A DNA stretch of 64,000 nt from positions 186,001 through 250,000 of the forward strand of contig NZ_JAUSUQ010000003.1 in NCBI RefSeq assembly GCF_030814135.1. Reading direction: 5' to 3'. The DNA comes from Caldalkalibacillus uzonensis. GTDB lineage: Bacteria > Bacillota > Bacilli > Caldalkalibacillales > Caldalkalibacillaceae. The position numbers and the translations under genes are program-made. Under the pieces are notes generated by a model. The model made no database searches and had not been told where the DNA came from. It saw nothing but the letters and a program-made list of their open reading frames with translations. Shown here piece by piece: positions 47,265-57,945 of the stretch (position 1 is its first letter; the number at the start of each line of letters is the position of its first letter).

Positions 47265-48370
47265 GCTCCCTCACCGTCCGTTACACCAGCTGATTGAAAG
47301 GTGGCCATTTCCCCGATCATGCGGCAGGCTGCTTCAACAAGTGGGAAAGCCACAGCAGCTCCGCTCCCTTCGCCCAGCCGCATACCCAAGTCAACTAACG
47401 GTTCTTTGTTTAATAAACGGAGGGCAACTTGATGTCCCGGCTCCTGGGAACGGTGGGCAGCAAGCAAAACATCATTGACATGGGGGCACAACCTGACGGC
47501 TGTCAGAGCAGCCACCGTACAGATAAACCCGTCCACAATGACAGGAATGTGATGCCTGGCTGCAGCCAGTATGGCCCCGGCCATTCCGGCAATCTCCAGC
47601 CCACCCACCTTGCTTAACACATCCACAGGGTCCTGTCCGTTGGGGCGGTGCAGTGCAAGGGCCCGGGCAATGACCGACTGTTTGTGGATCACCCTCTCTT
47701 GCTTCACCCCCGTACCCGGGCCCACCAATCCTTTCATTCGTTCAGCAAGTTCAGTTGTATCCGGCCCGGGATATGCACCGCTTGTATCACCACAGAGAAA
47801 GGCGGCCAGCATGGCACTGCTTGTCGTGGTGTTACCGATCCCCATTTCACCCACGATTAAACTTTTAATCCCGCGGTCAATCATGGCTTCTGCCCGCTCG
47901 ATACCCACTTCAATCGCAGCTACAGCATCCTTCAGCGACATGGCTGTTTCTTTTAAAAAATTAGCAGTCCCATAGCGCACCTTGCGCGAGATTAAGCCCG
48001 GGGCCGCAAGGGGCTGGGCCACACCGATATCTACCACTTCCAGCATGGCTCCAATTTGGCGGGCAAACACATTAATTGCCGCTCCTCCGTTAAGAAAGTT
48101 GTGCACCATTTGCGCTGTCACTTCCTGCGGATAAGCGGAAACCCCTTCTGCAGCGATACCGTGGTCGGCGGCAAAAACAATGATTCCCGGGGGAGACACC
48201 TGGGGTTTCATGTGACCCGTGATTTTGGCCAGCTCCACCGCGATCGCTTCCAACCGGCCCAAACTTCCCTTAGGTTTCGTTAAAGTGTCCACATAGCGGG
48301 CCGCCTCTTGACCCACTTGATCATCAACAGACGGTATCCTCTGGCAATAGCGATTCAGGCTTGCTACCAT
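47261..48370 (-). CDS. cobT: Nicotinate-nucleotide-dimethylbenzimidazole phosphoribosyltransferase CobT
   Basis: A 369-residue CobT: TKPKGSLGRLEAIAVELAKI, FAADHGIAAEGVSAYPQEVT, GEMGIGNTTTSSAMLAAFL and, near the C-terminus, the catalytic glutamate in LGMRLGEGSGAAVAFPLVEA. It transfers ribose phosphate from nicotinate mononucleotide to the lower-ligand base, giving alpha-ribazole phosphate. The stop overlaps sirC and the start overlaps cbiP, part of a chain of coupled genes. Confidence 0.95.
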   Translation of the reverse strand: MVASLNRYCQRIPSVDDQVGQEAARYVDTLTKPKGSLGRLEAIAVELAKITGHMKPQVSPPGIIVFAADHGIAAEGVSAYPQEVTAQMVHNFLNGGAAINVFARQIGAMLEVVDIGVAQPLAAPGLISRKVRYGTANFLKETAMSLKDAVAAIEVGIERAEAMIDRGIKSLIVGEMGIGNTTTSSAMLAAFLCGDTSGAYPGPDTTELAERMKGLVGPGTGVKQERVIHKQSVIARALALHRPNGQDPVDVLSKVGGLEIAGMAGAILAAARHHIPVIVDGFICTVAALTAVRLCPHVNDVLLAAHRSQEPGHQVALRLLNKEPLVDLGMRLGEGSGAAVAFPLVEAACRMIGEMATFQSAGVTDGEGA

Positions 48371-50001
48371 TGTCTCCTCCTCCTTGTTTGATAGCTTCTC
48401 ATCAATGCTTCAACTCGTTCTAATTGAACGTGTTTCTCCACTTCATCGGCGAGATAATCAAAGGCTTGTTCCCGTATGGCGGCAAATGAGACACGTTCTT
48501 TAAGCGGTGTCAGTCCTTTTTTCACCCGCAAATGGTTTAACAAAGTCCAGCGGAAGGCATCATTATGGAAAATGCCATGAAAGTAAGTGCCCATCACTGC
48601 CCCATCCTCGGTGATCAAACCATCAGTCCATGGCTCATTCCTGTGGTGGGCATCTTGTGCCGAGGCCTCATTTTCCCCTTCCCAATCCTTCTCCATGCTG
48701 TCACTTCTGTCCTCCACCTGGATCAAGGGGGAAGCACGCCCATGGGATTGGGCAAGAACCTGGGACTGGCCCATATGAATCTCATAACCGGCAACAGGAA
48801 ACGTTTGTCCGTCAAAGGTTAAGCGCCCCCTTGAGCGGACCGTTGTTTTGGTTCGGGCCATGCGGGTGACAAGGGGGAGCAGCCCCAAACCTTCTGCTTC
48901 TCCCAGAGGCGTCTCCATGTGGTCGGGATCGGCAATGGCCCGGCCCAGCATCTGGTACCCGCCGCAGATGCCAAACACGATACTTTTCTTATCCCAAACC
49001 AGCTTCCTGATCTTGTTGGCCAGACCTGTTTTTTTGACAAAAACCAAATCTTCAATGGTGTTTTTGCTGCCCGGCAAAATGATCAGATCAGGCTGCCCCA
49101 GTTCATGGACCGCCGTCACATACCGCACCTTGCAGTCTGTTTCCGCCATCAGTGGATCAATATCTGTAAAATTGCTGATCATGGGCAGCTTGACCACCGC
49201 AATATCCAAGTCCTTCTCCTGCTCTGGGTCCGGTTTGACATGATTGAGCACCACTGAATCCTCGGCCTCAATCCATAATCCGTGAATATACGGGAGCACG
49301 CCCAGTACAGGCTTTCCCGTATACTTTTCAAACCAGTCCAGACCCGGTTCTAGCAAGCTGAGATCGCCCCGAAACTTGTTGATAATGACGCCGATCACCC
49401 GCTCCCGGTCTTCCGGCTCCAGAAGCTCCAGGGTCCCTACCAGATTGGCAAACACGCCGCCGCGTTCAATATCGGCCACCAAGATCACCGGCGCATCCGC
49501 CATCCTGGCCACACGCATATTGACCAGCTCCCGGTCATTCAAGTTGATTTCCGCCGGGCTGCCGGCCCCTTCAATCACAATGCGTTCATACTCCTGGGCC
49601 AGCCTGGTGTACGCTTCCCTTATCACGGCCAAGCCCTGCCCGAAAAACGAGGTGCGATATTCCCCGGCTTTCATATTTTTAAGCGGACGGCCGTGTACCA
49701 CAATCTGAGCTTCCGCTTCCCTGGAGGGTTTAATCAAAATCGGATTCATATCGGTGGTGGCGGTCACCCCCGCGGCTTCCGCTTGCACTCCCTGGGCCCG
49801 TCCTATTTCCTTGCCGTCAACGGTAATATAAGAATTTAAGGCCATATTCTGTGATTTAAACGGAGCCGTCCGGTAGCCCCGCCGGGCAAACAGGCGGCAA
49901 AAAGCGGTAACCAGCACACTTTTGCCCACATCAGAACCCGTGCCCTGAAACATTAAGGGCAGGGCCATGCCGCGGGAAGATTCTTGCCGCTGGCTAGCCA
50001 T
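48364..50001 (-). CDS. cbiP: Cobyric acid synthase CbiP (CobQ)
   Basis: A glutamine-dependent amidotransferase of 545 residues. N-terminal ATP-binding domain: MFQGTGSDVGKSVLVTAFCR, SQNMALNSYI. C-terminal class I glutaminase: nucleophile Cys in FGICGGYQMLGRAIADP and catalytic His in GTYFHGIFHND. It amidates side chains b, d, e and g of adenosylcobyrinate diamide. A hydrophilic insert of about 20 residues (SDSMEKDWEGENEASAQDAH) lies before the last catalytic block. ATG 50001 overlaps the cbiA stop by 8 bases. Confidence 0.95.
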   Translation of the reverse strand: MASQRQESSRGMALPLMFQGTGSDVGKSVLVTAFCRLFARRGYRTAPFKSQNMALNSYITVDGKEIGRAQGVQAEAAGVTATTDMNPILIKPSREAEAQIVVHGRPLKNMKAGEYRTSFFGQGLAVIREAYTRLAQEYERIVIEGAGSPAEINLNDRELVNMRVARMADAPVILVADIERGGVFANLVGTLELLEPEDRERVIGVIINKFRGDLSLLEPGLDWFEKYTGKPVLGVLPYIHGLWIEAEDSVVLNHVKPDPEQEKDLDIAVVKLPMISNFTDIDPLMAETDCKVRYVTAVHELGQPDLIILPGSKNTIEDLVFVKKTGLANKIRKLVWDKKSIVFGICGGYQMLGRAIADPDHMETPLGEAEGLGLLPLVTRMARTKTTVRSRGRLTFDGQTFPVAGYEIHMGQSQVLAQSHGRASPLIQVEDRSDSMEKDWEGENEASAQDAHHRNEPWTDGLITEDGAVMGTYFHGIFHNDAFRWTLLNHLRVKKGLTPLKERVSFAAIREQAFDYLADEVEKHVQLERVEALMRSYQTRRRRQW

Positions 50002-51367
50002 GGTTCTGCCACTCCAGACAAGCCTCGATCCAGCGCTCCACCAAGTCAGGAGTCGAAGCAAAGTGCAAATGGGTATACCCGGCAATGAGCCCTTTGTACC
50101 GAATCCCTTCTGCCTTCTTCCCTCTCAATCCAGATGTGCGGTAAGCCGCCGGAAAGTCTCTGTGCCGCTCAAAAACCGAGTAATGAAACTCGTGCCCCTT
50201 GGCTTGACCACCGTCCGGAAGCAGGTAGTTGCCTGACTCTCCCGTTACCTCCCTGTAGCCCAAGGCAGCCAGCTTGTCCTGCATCTTCACTTTGCCCGGG
50301 ATGATGCCCACCATGTCATGCACTTTTCCTTCGGTGGTTTCAATGGATTCAGTCAGATACATAAACCCGCCGCACTCGGCCAGGGTGGGCATGCCGTTTT
50401 CAATCGCCTGCTTAACAGATGCCTTAACCTTCGTTTGCCCAGCCAGTTCTGCGGCAAACTCTTCCGGAAACCCGCCCCCGATATACAAACCGGCACTGCC
50501 AGAAGGAATCGGCTCTCCGGCTAAGGGAGAGAAAAAGGCCAGCTTGGCCCCGTAAGCCTCCAATAACTCCAGATTTTCCGGGTAATAAAAGTTGAAAGCA
50601 GCATCCTTGGCCACCGCAATCTGTACCTGTGGTTCACACTTTGGCTGGAACAGGCTGGCGTCTGCTCCAATCAGGGGTTCTGCCTGAGCCAAGCTCAATA
50701 CCTGCTCCACATCAACGGTCTGGGACACCCACTCGGCCAGCTGGTCAAAAAAGGTGTCCAGCTCCCCCCGCTCAATGGCAGGTACCAATCCCAGGTGCCT
50801 TTCCGGAATTTGAACCTTATCATTCCGTTCCAAATAGCCAATAACCGGAATACCGCATTCCTGTTCAATGGCCTGCCGTACCAGACGGAAATGACCTGAA
50901 CTGCCCACCTTGTTGGCCACAACCCCCACAATATTGACTGCAGGTTCCAAGGCTTGAAATCCTTTCACAATGGCCGCAGCGCTCCTGGCCATGCTGTGAC
51001 AATTGACCACCAAAAGCACCGGGCTGTGTGTGATCAAGCTGATCTCCGCTGTACTGCCCCGGTTATTCAACGGGCTTTTGCCGTCATAAAAGCCCATCAC
51101 TCCCTCAATAATGGAGATGTCGGCTCCTGCACTTCCCCTCTTCAGAATGGCCTTGACCACCCCTTCGTTAAACATCCAGCTGTCCAAGTTGCGTGAAGGG
51201 CGCCCCGTCACAGCGGTGTGGTAAGTGGGATCAATATAGTCTGGGCCGCACTTAAAGCCTTGGACGGTATATCCTCTTTTTTTCAACGCGGCCATCAAAC
51301 CTAGTGTCAGAGTGGTTTTACCCACTCCGCTGCCTGTTCCGGCAATGATGATTCTCTTTTCTGTCAC
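49994..51367 (-). CDS. cbiA: Cobyrinate a,c-diamide synthase CbiA
   Basis: A 457-residue amidotransferase with the N-terminal P-loop IIAGTGSGVGKTTLTLGLMA, GPDYIDPTYHTAVTGRPSRN and a C-terminal glutaminase domain (nucleophile in TLAECGGFMYLTE; His in KGHEFHYSVFERH). It amidates the a and c side chains of cobyrinate. 42 bases separate it from cbiG, the largest of the gaps in this part of the operon. Confidence 0.95.
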   Translation of the reverse strand: MTEKRIIIAGTGSGVGKTTLTLGLMAALKKRGYTVQGFKCGPDYIDPTYHTAVTGRPSRNLDSWMFNEGVVKAILKRGSAGADISIIEGVMGFYDGKSPLNNRGSTAEISLITHSPVLLVVNCHSMARSAAAIVKGFQALEPAVNIVGVVANKVGSSGHFRLVRQAIEQECGIPVIGYLERNDKVQIPERHLGLVPAIERGELDTFFDQLAEWVSQTVDVEQVLSLAQAEPLIGADASLFQPKCEPQVQIAVAKDAAFNFYYPENLELLEAYGAKLAFFSPLAGEPIPSGSAGLYIGGGFPEEFAAELAGQTKVKASVKQAIENGMPTLAECGGFMYLTESIETTEGKVHDMVGIIPGKVKMQDKLAALGYREVTGESGNYLLPDGGQAKGHEFHYSVFERHRDFPAAYRTSGLRGKKAEGIRYKGLIAGYTHLHFASTPDLVERWIEACLEWQNHG

Positions 51368-51409
51368 GTTTGATCCTCCTATCCTCGCATCCGGCTCTTA
51401 TCTTACGCT

Positions 51410-52552
51410 TTAGGCATGATGGAGACGGCCAACTGAAATGGTCACATTGCCCGATTTCTTCTTCACCAGATCAAGCTCATGAACACCGGTGTACACTTTG
51501 ACCGCCGGTTCACTGACGCCATACGCTCCGGTGTACTTGTACACGGCCTTTGAAGGTTGTTCAATGGGTACAGCGTTCAATTGTTCCGGACGATAGGTGA
51601 CAAACTCCCAGCCGTATTTCATGACAATGTCCAACAATCCCTGTTCATCTTTTTTCAAATCAATGGTGCATAACGCTTTGACACTTTTAATGGAAAACTT
51701 TAATTCAGCCAGCGTCTCCTTAATGACAGATTCGATTTCTTCAGCGCTGGTCCCTCTATTACACCCGACACCTAAGACAATCACTTTGGGCCGGTACAAC
51801 ACCCCATTGTCCAAAATGGCTTCTTCTTCCGCGTTGAGTATGCGGTGTGTCACCACCAGAGCAGCTTGCGGGTTCATGTCTAAAGCCTCATTTATTTTTT
51901 TAAACACTTGAATGTTGGCCGGCAAAGGACGATCATACGTCCACCAGTTCCGTTCCCCTGATTCTTGCACCACAGCCACCTGTTCTTCATTGACCACCGC
52001 GGCACTGACAGGTGTCAGCTTCTCAGCTGATTCCCATTCCCAGCCAAACTGGCGTCCAAACAGGTCAACAGCAATAGTCTGTTGCACATCGGAAGCCGTC
52101 GTCACCACCGGAGTTGCTCCCAGACAGGCAGCCACCTCCCGGGTCAGGGTGTTGGCTCCCCCCAAGTGTCCGGAAAGCACACTGATGGCAAATTGGCCTT
52201 TATCATCGACAACCACCACTGCGGGGTCCGTTTTTTTGTCTTTGAGCAAAGGTGCAATCATGCGGACGACAGCTCCAAGGGAAATCATTAAAATAAGACC
52301 TCTGTATGCTTGGAATAAAGCGGGCAATAAAAGACGGACACTGCCGTCAAACAGCTGGATGCCTTTCTCCGCTTCGTCCCCCTGTTCAAATTTGGACATG
52401 TAATAGATATCGGTTTGGGGCATGAGCTTCCCAAGTTCCCGGGCCATGCGCACGCCGTGCTTGGTAATGGCGACGACAGCAAAAGCACCTTTAGCCACAA
52501 TATTGGCCTCTCTGCCTTCTTCCAACTGAATCACCATCTGCTGGATCATCAC
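51410..52552 (-). CDS. cbiG: Cobalt-precorrin-5A hydrolase CbiG
   Basis: A 380-residue CbiG: FAVVAITKHGVRMARELGKL at the N-terminus, LILMISLGAVVRMIAPLLKD, VLSGHLGGANTLTREVAACL in the middle and the C-terminal IVLGVGCNRGTSAEEIESVI. It opens the lactone ring and releases the C20 fragment as acetaldehyde in the anaerobic (early cobalt) pathway. Its start overlaps the cbiF stop by 4 bases. Confidence 0.95.
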   Translation of the reverse strand: MMIQQMVIQLEEGREANIVAKGAFAVVAITKHGVRMARELGKLMPQTDIYYMSKFEQGDEAEKGIQLFDGSVRLLLPALFQAYRGLILMISLGAVVRMIAPLLKDKKTDPAVVVVDDKGQFAISVLSGHLGGANTLTREVAACLGATPVVTTASDVQQTIAVDLFGRQFGWEWESAEKLTPVSAAVVNEEQVAVVQESGERNWWTYDRPLPANIQVFKKINEALDMNPQAALVVTHRILNAEEEAILDNGVLYRPKVIVLGVGCNRGTSAEEIESVIKETLAELKFSIKSVKALCTIDLKKDEQGLLDIVMKYGWEFVTYRPEQLNAVPIEQPSKAVYKYTGAYGVSEPAVKVYTGVHELDLVKKKSGNVTISVGRLHHA

Positions 52553-53325
52553 TGCTCCACCCCCTGACGGTACCCGTGTGTAAAAGAGGGATCGTACAGC
52601 TTGGACCGGTAAGCAGCCAGCTTCTCCTGATCAGGCTCTAATGCCCAGCCTGCTAAAATCATGGCCTGGGAACGGATCCCGGCCTGGTGCATCTCTTCCG
52701 GCAAATCACGCAAAATGGTACGTATCACTTTTTGGTCGGGCCAGCTGGCTTTATACACCACAGCAACCGGTGTTTCTTCACTCCAGCCTGCCTCCTTTAA
52801 CTCTTGAACCACCTTTTTGGCTAATGTGGCACTGAGAAAGAGGGCCAGCGTGCAGTGATGACGGGCTAAATCCTTTAACTTCTCCCGCTCGGGCATCGGT
52901 GTCCTGCCCTCTGTCCGGGTCAGAATGACGGTTTGGGTCAGTTCAGGGATGGTCAGCTCTGCCCCTAACACTGCAGCCGCCGCAAAAACCGAGCTTACAC
53001 CCGGGATGATTTCATAGGCAATGCCGGCCTGTTTTAAGCGGATGATCTGTTCCATAATGGCCCCAAATACGGCTGGATCTCCGGTGTGGACGCGGGCCAC
53101 TACTTTTCCTTCCCGGACGCGGGGTATGATGATGTCCATCATTTCTTCCAAGCTTAAACCCGCACTTTTAATCACTTCTGCTTCCGGCTTGGCCTCGGCT
53201 ATCAAGCGCTCACTCACCAAAGAATCGGTATACATGACGACATCGGCCTGGCGCAACAGGTTTAATCCCTTGACAGTGATCAGCTCGGGATCTCCGGGCC
53301 CGGCCCCAATGATATACACTTTCAC
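52549..53325 (-). CDS. cbiF: Cobalt-precorrin-4 C11-methyltransferase CbiF
   Basis: A 258-residue tetrapyrrole methylase: [53 protein letters not shown] and PGVSSVFAAAAVLGAELTIP. It methylates C11 of cobalt-precorrin-4. The start is GTG 53325, which overlaps the cbiL stop as GTGA; the ATG at 53391 is inside cbiL and has no ribosome binding site. Confidence 0.94.
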   Translation of the reverse strand: MKVYIIGAGPGDPELITVKGLNLLRQADVVMYTDSLVSERLIAEAKPEAEVIKSAGLSLEEMMDIIIPRVREGKVVARVHTGDPAVFGAIMEQIIRLKQAGIAYEIIPGVSSVFAAAAVLGAELTIPELTQTVILTRTEGRTPMPEREKLKDLARHHCTLALFLSATLAKKVVQELKEAGWSEETPVAVVYKASWPDQKVIRTILRDLPEEMHQAGIRSQAMILAGWALEPDQEKLAAYRSKLYDPSFTHGYRQGVEQ

Positions 53326-54032
53326 CTTTTTCTCACCACCATCAGTGTTAAATACTCCAGCTCCAATCCGTCTAATTGCTTCACATCCCAAATCACTTCT
53401 TCATCTGATGTCACTTTGGTTACCACGGACGCACAGTGTCGAAGATCAAGTTCATCCAGCACAGACAAGAGCAGATCCAGGACCTTGGCCACCTTCAAAA
53501 AGACCACACAATCGTTCTCCAAGAGCACCTTGCGCAGCGTTTCCCGGTCATCTGTAGCCGGAACGATGGCGATTCTTTCCTCCCCATCGGCCAAATCGAT
53601 CCCTAACCGTGCGGCGGCTCCATTGATGGAGGAGATACCGGGCACCACCTGGATATTCACCTCGGGATGCTGTTCTTCCATGACCCGTTTCATATGAATA
53701 AAAGTGCTGTACAACAGGGGATCCCCCTCGGTCACAAAAGCCACGTCTTTTCCCTGCTTAAGGTACTCCCACAGGGTGGCAGTTGTGTTGTTCCACTCCC
53801 GTTCCAGGATGTTTTTATCTTTAGTCATAGGGAAGACCAAGCCCACCAACTGTTTTTCATCAGCCGGAATAAACCCTTCGGCAATGCGGTGCGCATAGCT
53901 TTTGCTTCCTTTCCTTTTTTTGGGGTAGGCAATAACTGGGACCTTCTGCAAAATGCGAAACGCCTTAACGGTGATCAGTTCTGGATCTCCCGGTCCCACC
54001 CCGACACCATACAATGTTCCTACGCTGCTCAT
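53322..54032 (-). CDS. cbiL: Cobalt-factor II C20-methyltransferase CbiL
   Basis: A 236-residue tetrapyrrole methylase with [58 protein letters not shown] and [20 protein letters not shown]. The YPK-KGSKSYA signature separates CbiL/CobI from the other methylases. It overlaps cbiET by 4 bases. Confidence 0.94.
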   Translation of the reverse strand: MSSVGTLYGVGVGPGDPELITVKAFRILQKVPVIAYPKKRKGSKSYAHRIAEGFIPADEKQLVGLVFPMTKDKNILEREWNNTTATLWEYLKQGKDVAFVTEGDPLLYSTFIHMKRVMEEQHPEVNIQVVPGISSINGAAARLGIDLADGEERIAIVPATDDRETLRKVLLENDCVVFLKVAKVLDLLLSVLDELDLRHCASVVTKVTSDEEVIWDVKQLDGLELEYLTLMVVRKR

Positions 54033-55243
54033 GTCTGGTCGCTCCTTTCTCTGGAAGCCCTCAAAATAAATACCGGATTAAGGGCAAGAAAGCGGTTCAT
54101 ATTTAAAATGGGCTTGCTTCTGGACACTTGAACTTGTGTCACCTGGGTGGCAAAACCCAGGGCCTTAAAAGCGGCCAAGGCTTGGGATAAGGTCTCAATC
54201 GTTGCTGCATTCAGTACCATCGTCCCGTGAGGCTTGAGACGGCTGGCACATGTGTTCAGCAAAGCTTCCAAATTTCCTCCTGTGCCCCCAATGAAAATGG
54301 CGTCAGGATCAGGAAAATCCTCTAAACCATCAGGAGCTTTACCATGTTTTAAAACAAGATCTGTCCGGAAGATCAGCATATTACGCCGGCACAACTCTAA
54401 ATCAGCTTCATTTTTTTCAATGGCATAGACAGCTCCTTCGCGGGCCAACCGGGCTGCTTCGATGGCCACGGATCCTGTACAGGTGCCAATGTCCCACACC
54501 ACACTGTCCGTCCGTAAGCCTAACTGGGCTAAGCTGAGCACGCGCACTTCTTTTTTGGTGATCAGGCCTTTATCCGGCTTGCGCTGGGCAAAAGCCTCAT
54601 CGTCGATGCCCAGGGGCCACTGTGGCGAAGGCCCTACCCGTTTTAAAACCACAACATTGAGCGGAGAAAAATGAAGTTCCACCATCTCGTCCAATGTGTA
54701 CCAGCCTGTACGCTCATCTTCCCCGCCCAGATTTTCAGCAACAAACGCTTTGTACTCGGTCATGCCAAACTTTATAAGATAAGCAGCAATGGCCTGCGGA
54801 CTGTTGTTCACATCCGTCAGCAGTACCACTTTGTCGCGGCCATCAATCCGTTGGGCCAGACCGGTCATTGGACGGCCATGCACACTATGGATATAGGCAT
54901 CTTGCCAGCTTTCACCCATGCGGGCAAAAGCCAGTTGCAGGGAACTAAGGCTGGGATACACCTCAACCGGCATCTGTTTGGCCAAATAACCCCCTATGCC
55001 GTAAAACAAAGGGTCTCCAGAGGCTAAAACCACTGTTGGACGGGTTTCTTCCTTTAAGCGCCGCGCCAAGTCTTTCAATCCGCCAGAAATTTCCACTTTT
55101 TCACCCTGGTAATCCGGAAAAAATGCTAAATGCCGCTTTCCCCCAACCAGGACCTGACTCTCCTCAATCCAGCGTCGATAAAGAGGAAGCAAACTCTGCT
55201 TGCCGTCGTCTCCAATGCCAATCACCTTAATGGCTTCTGTCAT
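54029..55243 (-). CDS. cbiET: Bifunctional cobalt-precorrin-7/6B methyltransferase-decarboxylase CbiET
   Basis: A 404-residue fusion. Residues 1 to about 205 are the CbiE C5-methyltransferase ([40 protein letters not shown]). Residues from about 220 are CbiT ([56 protein letters not shown]), which methylates C15 and removes the C12 acetate carboxyl. The same arrangement is CobL in the aerobic pathway. It overlaps cbiD by 17 bases. Confidence 0.95.
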   Translation of the reverse strand: MTEAIKVIGIGDDGKQSLLPLYRRWIEESQVLVGGKRHLAFFPDYQGEKVEISGGLKDLARRLKEETRPTVVLASGDPLFYGIGGYLAKQMPVEVYPSLSSLQLAFARMGESWQDAYIHSVHGRPMTGLAQRIDGRDKVVLLTDVNNSPQAIAAYLIKFGMTEYKAFVAENLGGEDERTGWYTLDEMVELHFSPLNVVVLKRVGPSPQWPLGIDDEAFAQRKPDKGLITKKEVRVLSLAQLGLRTDSVVWDIGTCTGSVAIEAARLAREGAVYAIEKNEADLELCRRNMLIFRTDLVLKHGKAPDGLEDFPDPDAIFIGGTGGNLEALLNTCASRLKPHGTMVLNAATIETLSQALAAFKALGFATQVTQVQVSRSKPILNMNRFLALNPVFILRASRERSDQT

Positions 55244-56372
55244 TGATAATCGCCCTTCCTAGTAAAACGCCTTTAAAGGTAAAAATGACCGTTTCCAATT
55301 CTATCCCACCGTCAACCTCTTTTAAGCCGGCACGGCAGCAAGCCTCACACAGCTTTTCAAAAAAACGGGTGTACCCGTGCTCATGCATCAAGTTCCCCAC
55401 TTCCGCAGCTGTATTCGCCTGTCTGACCGCTTCAACAACCTCCGGAGAGGCCTCGCTGTCTTTCGCCAGTTCAGCTAAAAAATTAAAGTCAACCGGGGCG
55501 CTTTTGGAGTGGACCATCATCACCCCTTGAGCCACTTTAGAAAATTTGCCCATCATCCCTGCCAGAGAGACGTGCCTGATCCCTTGCCGTTTGCATTGTT
55601 TAAGGGCAAAACCGACAAAGTCTCCCATTTCGATAAACGCCTCCTCAGGCAGATGAGGATATAAGCCCATGGCGTGCTTTTCACTGCGTCCTCCCGTGGT
55701 TAAAACCAGGTGTTTACATCCGTTTAACCGGGCCACTTTAATCGCTTGGGCCACGCTGGCTTTATAAGCCGCCGTGGAAAAAGGCACAACAATGCCCCGG
55801 GTTCCTAATATAGAGATGCCACCGATAATCCCCAGGCGGGCATTTAACGTTTTTTCCGCTATTTTTTCTCCTTCGGGTACAGAGATGACCACCTTGACTC
55901 CCCGGGAGACCCCATGCTGGCTCAACACCTCCCGCACCGTGTCTGTGATCATTTTGCGGGGCACCGGGTTAATCGCCGCTTCTCCAACCGGCACGGGCAA
56001 CCCCGGCTTAGTCACCCGGCCGACGCCTTGGCCGCCATCCAGAACAATCCCAGGCTCAGCCAGCCACGTGACCGTGGCCTCAATTAAGGCGCCATGAGTC
56101 ACATCCGGGTCATCCCCGGCATCTTTGACTGTTCCGGCTGTCGCCTGCTGTGGGGAAAAATGGCAATGGGCCATCTGAAACGTGGCCTCCTGGCCGATGG
56201 GTAGCCGGATCGTGGCTTCCTGTTGCTGCTGCTGGGTGACTAAGGCCGTTAAAGCCGCTTTGGCCGCTGCCGTGGCGCAAGCACCCGTGGTGTAGCCGTG
56301 GCGCATCTTTTTTTCTGGATTGCTGTTTTCTTGTTTATTGCTTTCTTGCGCTTGGCGTTGTTCTGAACCCAA
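55227..56372 (-). CDS. cbiD: Cobalt-precorrin-5B C1-methyltransferase CbiD
   Basis: A CbiD of about 381 residues: [59 protein letters not shown] and [20 protein letters not shown]. The likely start is TTG 56372, preceded at eight bases by AGGTGG that overlaps the cbiC stop region; ATG 56423 lies in cbiC. A Gln/Asn-rich N-terminal stretch of about 20 residues precedes the conserved part and is not typical. Confidence 0.93.
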   Translation of the reverse strand: MGSEQRQAQESNKQENSNPEKKMRHGYTTGACATAAAKAALTALVTQQQQQEATIRLPIGQEATFQMAHCHFSPQQATAGTVKDAGDDPDVTHGALIEATVTWLAEPGIVLDGGQGVGRVTKPGLPVPVGEAAINPVPRKMITDTVREVLSQHGVSRGVKVVISVPEGEKIAEKTLNARLGIIGGISILGTRGIVVPFSTAAYKASVAQAIKVARLNGCKHLVLTTGGRSEKHAMGLYPHLPEEAFIEMGDFVGFALKQCKRQGIRHVSLAGMMGKFSKVAQGVMMVHSKSAPVDFNFLAELAKDSEASPEVVEAVRQANTAAEVGNLMHEHGYTRFFEKLCEACCRAGLKEVDGGIELETVIFTFKGVLLGRAIINDRSH

Positions 56373-56373
56373 G

Positions 56374-57045
56374 TTACTCAACCACCTGTTCGGCCAGAAG
56401 GGATAAAGCATTGACAGCTGCAACTGTTACTGTGCTGCCGCCTTTGCGGCCAATGTTGGTGATATAGGGAATGTCCAGTTTGGCCAGCTCTTCTTTGGAC
56501 TCCGCAGCAGAAACAAACCCGACAGGAAGCCCAATGATCAGCCCCGGTTTGGCTTCTCCCGCTTTCACCAGCCGTATCAATTCCAACAGTGCCGTGGGCG
56601 CGTTGCCGATAGCAAAGATGCCTCCTTCTGCCTCCTTCACCGCTTTGCGCATAGCCATGATGGCCCGGGTCACATTGTGCCGTTTCGCTTCTTCAGCCAC
56701 ATCAGGATCAGAAATATAGACATTGACCTGGCTGCCGTATTTCTCCAAACGGGGTTTATTAATCCCCACTTGAACCATTTGCACATCGGCCACCACCGGC
56801 CGGCCCTGACGAATCGCACGCACCCCGGCTTCCACCGCCTGGGGATGAAAGATAAGACTTCTGCCTAGTTCAAAATCGGCTGACGCATGGACAATGCGCT
56901 GCACAACAGTAAATTCGGCCTCTGAAAAGTCATGGGCCCCAAACTCTTCCTTGATGATCTCAAAACTTTTACTTTCAATTTCCTGTGGCTGTATGGTGAT
57001 CGGTTTAAAGCCGCTTGAAAATTCCACGTTGCTTCTACCTCCCAT
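56374..57045 (-). CDS. cbiC: Cobalt-precorrin-8 methylmutase CbiC
   Basis: A 223-residue CbiC/CobH with catalytic His in VVQRIVHASADFELG near residue 52, ADVQMVQVGINKPRL, AIGNAPTALLELIRL and the C-terminal IGRKGGSTVTVAAVNALSLL. It moves a methyl group from C11 to C12, giving cobyrinate. 46 bases separate it from cbiJ. Confidence 0.95.
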   Translation of the reverse strand: MGGRSNVEFSSGFKPITIQPQEIESKSFEIIKEEFGAHDFSEAEFTVVQRIVHASADFELGRSLIFHPQAVEAGVRAIRQGRPVVADVQMVQVGINKPRLEKYGSQVNVYISDPDVAEEAKRHNVTRAIMAMRKAVKEAEGGIFAIGNAPTALLELIRLVKAGEAKPGLIIGLPVGFVSAAESKEELAKLDIPYITNIGRKGGSTVTVAAVNALSLLAEQVVE

Positions 57046-57091
57046 ATGTTTTTATCAAAAAGAAAGCACACCCGAACATGCTCAACTGCTT

Positions 57092-57883
57092 TTAGCGGAT
57101 AAAGTTACACCCCAGCAAGCAGGAACTCCACTGTTGCAGATGGTGCAACACCTCATCGTAAGTGTGATAACAAACCCCGTAGTCCACTTTGGGCCGTTTG
57201 ATCATAATCACCTTTATTCCTTTTTCAAGGGCCGCCTCCACCTTTTCATCCACCGCTCCTACTTTGCCGCTCTCTTTGGTGACCATCACATCCACACTGT
57301 AATGGTCATACAAAGCCTGATTTAATGCTTTAGAAAACGGCCCTTGCATGGCGACGATGTGCCGCTGTTCAATGCCCAGCTGCTCACATCTCTCCATATT
57401 TTCCTTGCGGGGCAGCAAACGGACAACAAGCGTCACCTCAGGGATCCCCAGCAGCCGGCGGGCAAAGATGTCCACTGTTTTGCTCCCGGTGGTGAGCATG
57501 ATGACACCCTTTTGTTGGGCTGCCGCCTCAGCGGCTTGTTCATAATCGTCAACCCAGATAATATGGGGATGCTCAAAGACCTGATTCTCCCGCTCATAGC
57601 GAATATAAGGAATATTGGCTTCCTGCGCTGCCTGGACGGCATTTTGTGAGGCTTGATCGGCATAGGGATGACTGCCATCCACCACAACCCGGCAGCCATG
57701 ACGTTTAATGACGTCGACCATCTGCTCTGCCGTCAGACGGCCAACGTGTACCTCAAGGCCAGCTTCATTCAGCCGCTTGGCCGCGCTTTCGGTCACCACC
57801 GAAGCCAGCACCCGGTACCCTCTATTCTTGATGGCCACAGCCAGTTCCCGTGCATCACTGGTACCAGCCAGCATAAATATCAC
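57092..57883 (-). CDS. cbiJ: Cobalt-precorrin-6A reductase CbiJ
   Basis: A CbiJ/CobK of 263 residues: MLAGTSDARELAVAIKNRGY at the N-terminus, VVDGSHPYADQASQNAVQAA, VMVTKESGKVGAVDEKVEAA and IKVIMIKRPKVDY. It reduces the macrocycle of cobalt-precorrin-6A with NAD(P)H. The start is placed at GTG 57883 behind AAGGGAGAGAT; an ATG three codons later is possible, and the ATG at 57934 would add 17 charged, unconserved residues. Confidence 0.93.
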   Translation of the reverse strand: MIFMLAGTSDARELAVAIKNRGYRVLASVVTESAAKRLNEAGLEVHVGRLTAEQMVDVIKRHGCRVVVDGSHPYADQASQNAVQAAQEANIPYIRYERENQVFEHPHIIWVDDYEQAAEAAAQQKGVIMLTTGSKTVDIFARRLLGIPEVTLVVRLLPRKENMERCEQLGIEQRHIVAMQGPFSKALNQALYDHYSVDVMVTKESGKVGAVDEKVEAALEKGIKVIMIKRPKVDYGVCYHTYDEVLHHLQQWSSCLLGCNFIR

Positions 57884-57945
57884 GCGTGATCTCTCCCTTC
57901 TTGCATCAGTGCCTCCTCGTGGCTGTTCGTCCACCTGCCGTGATC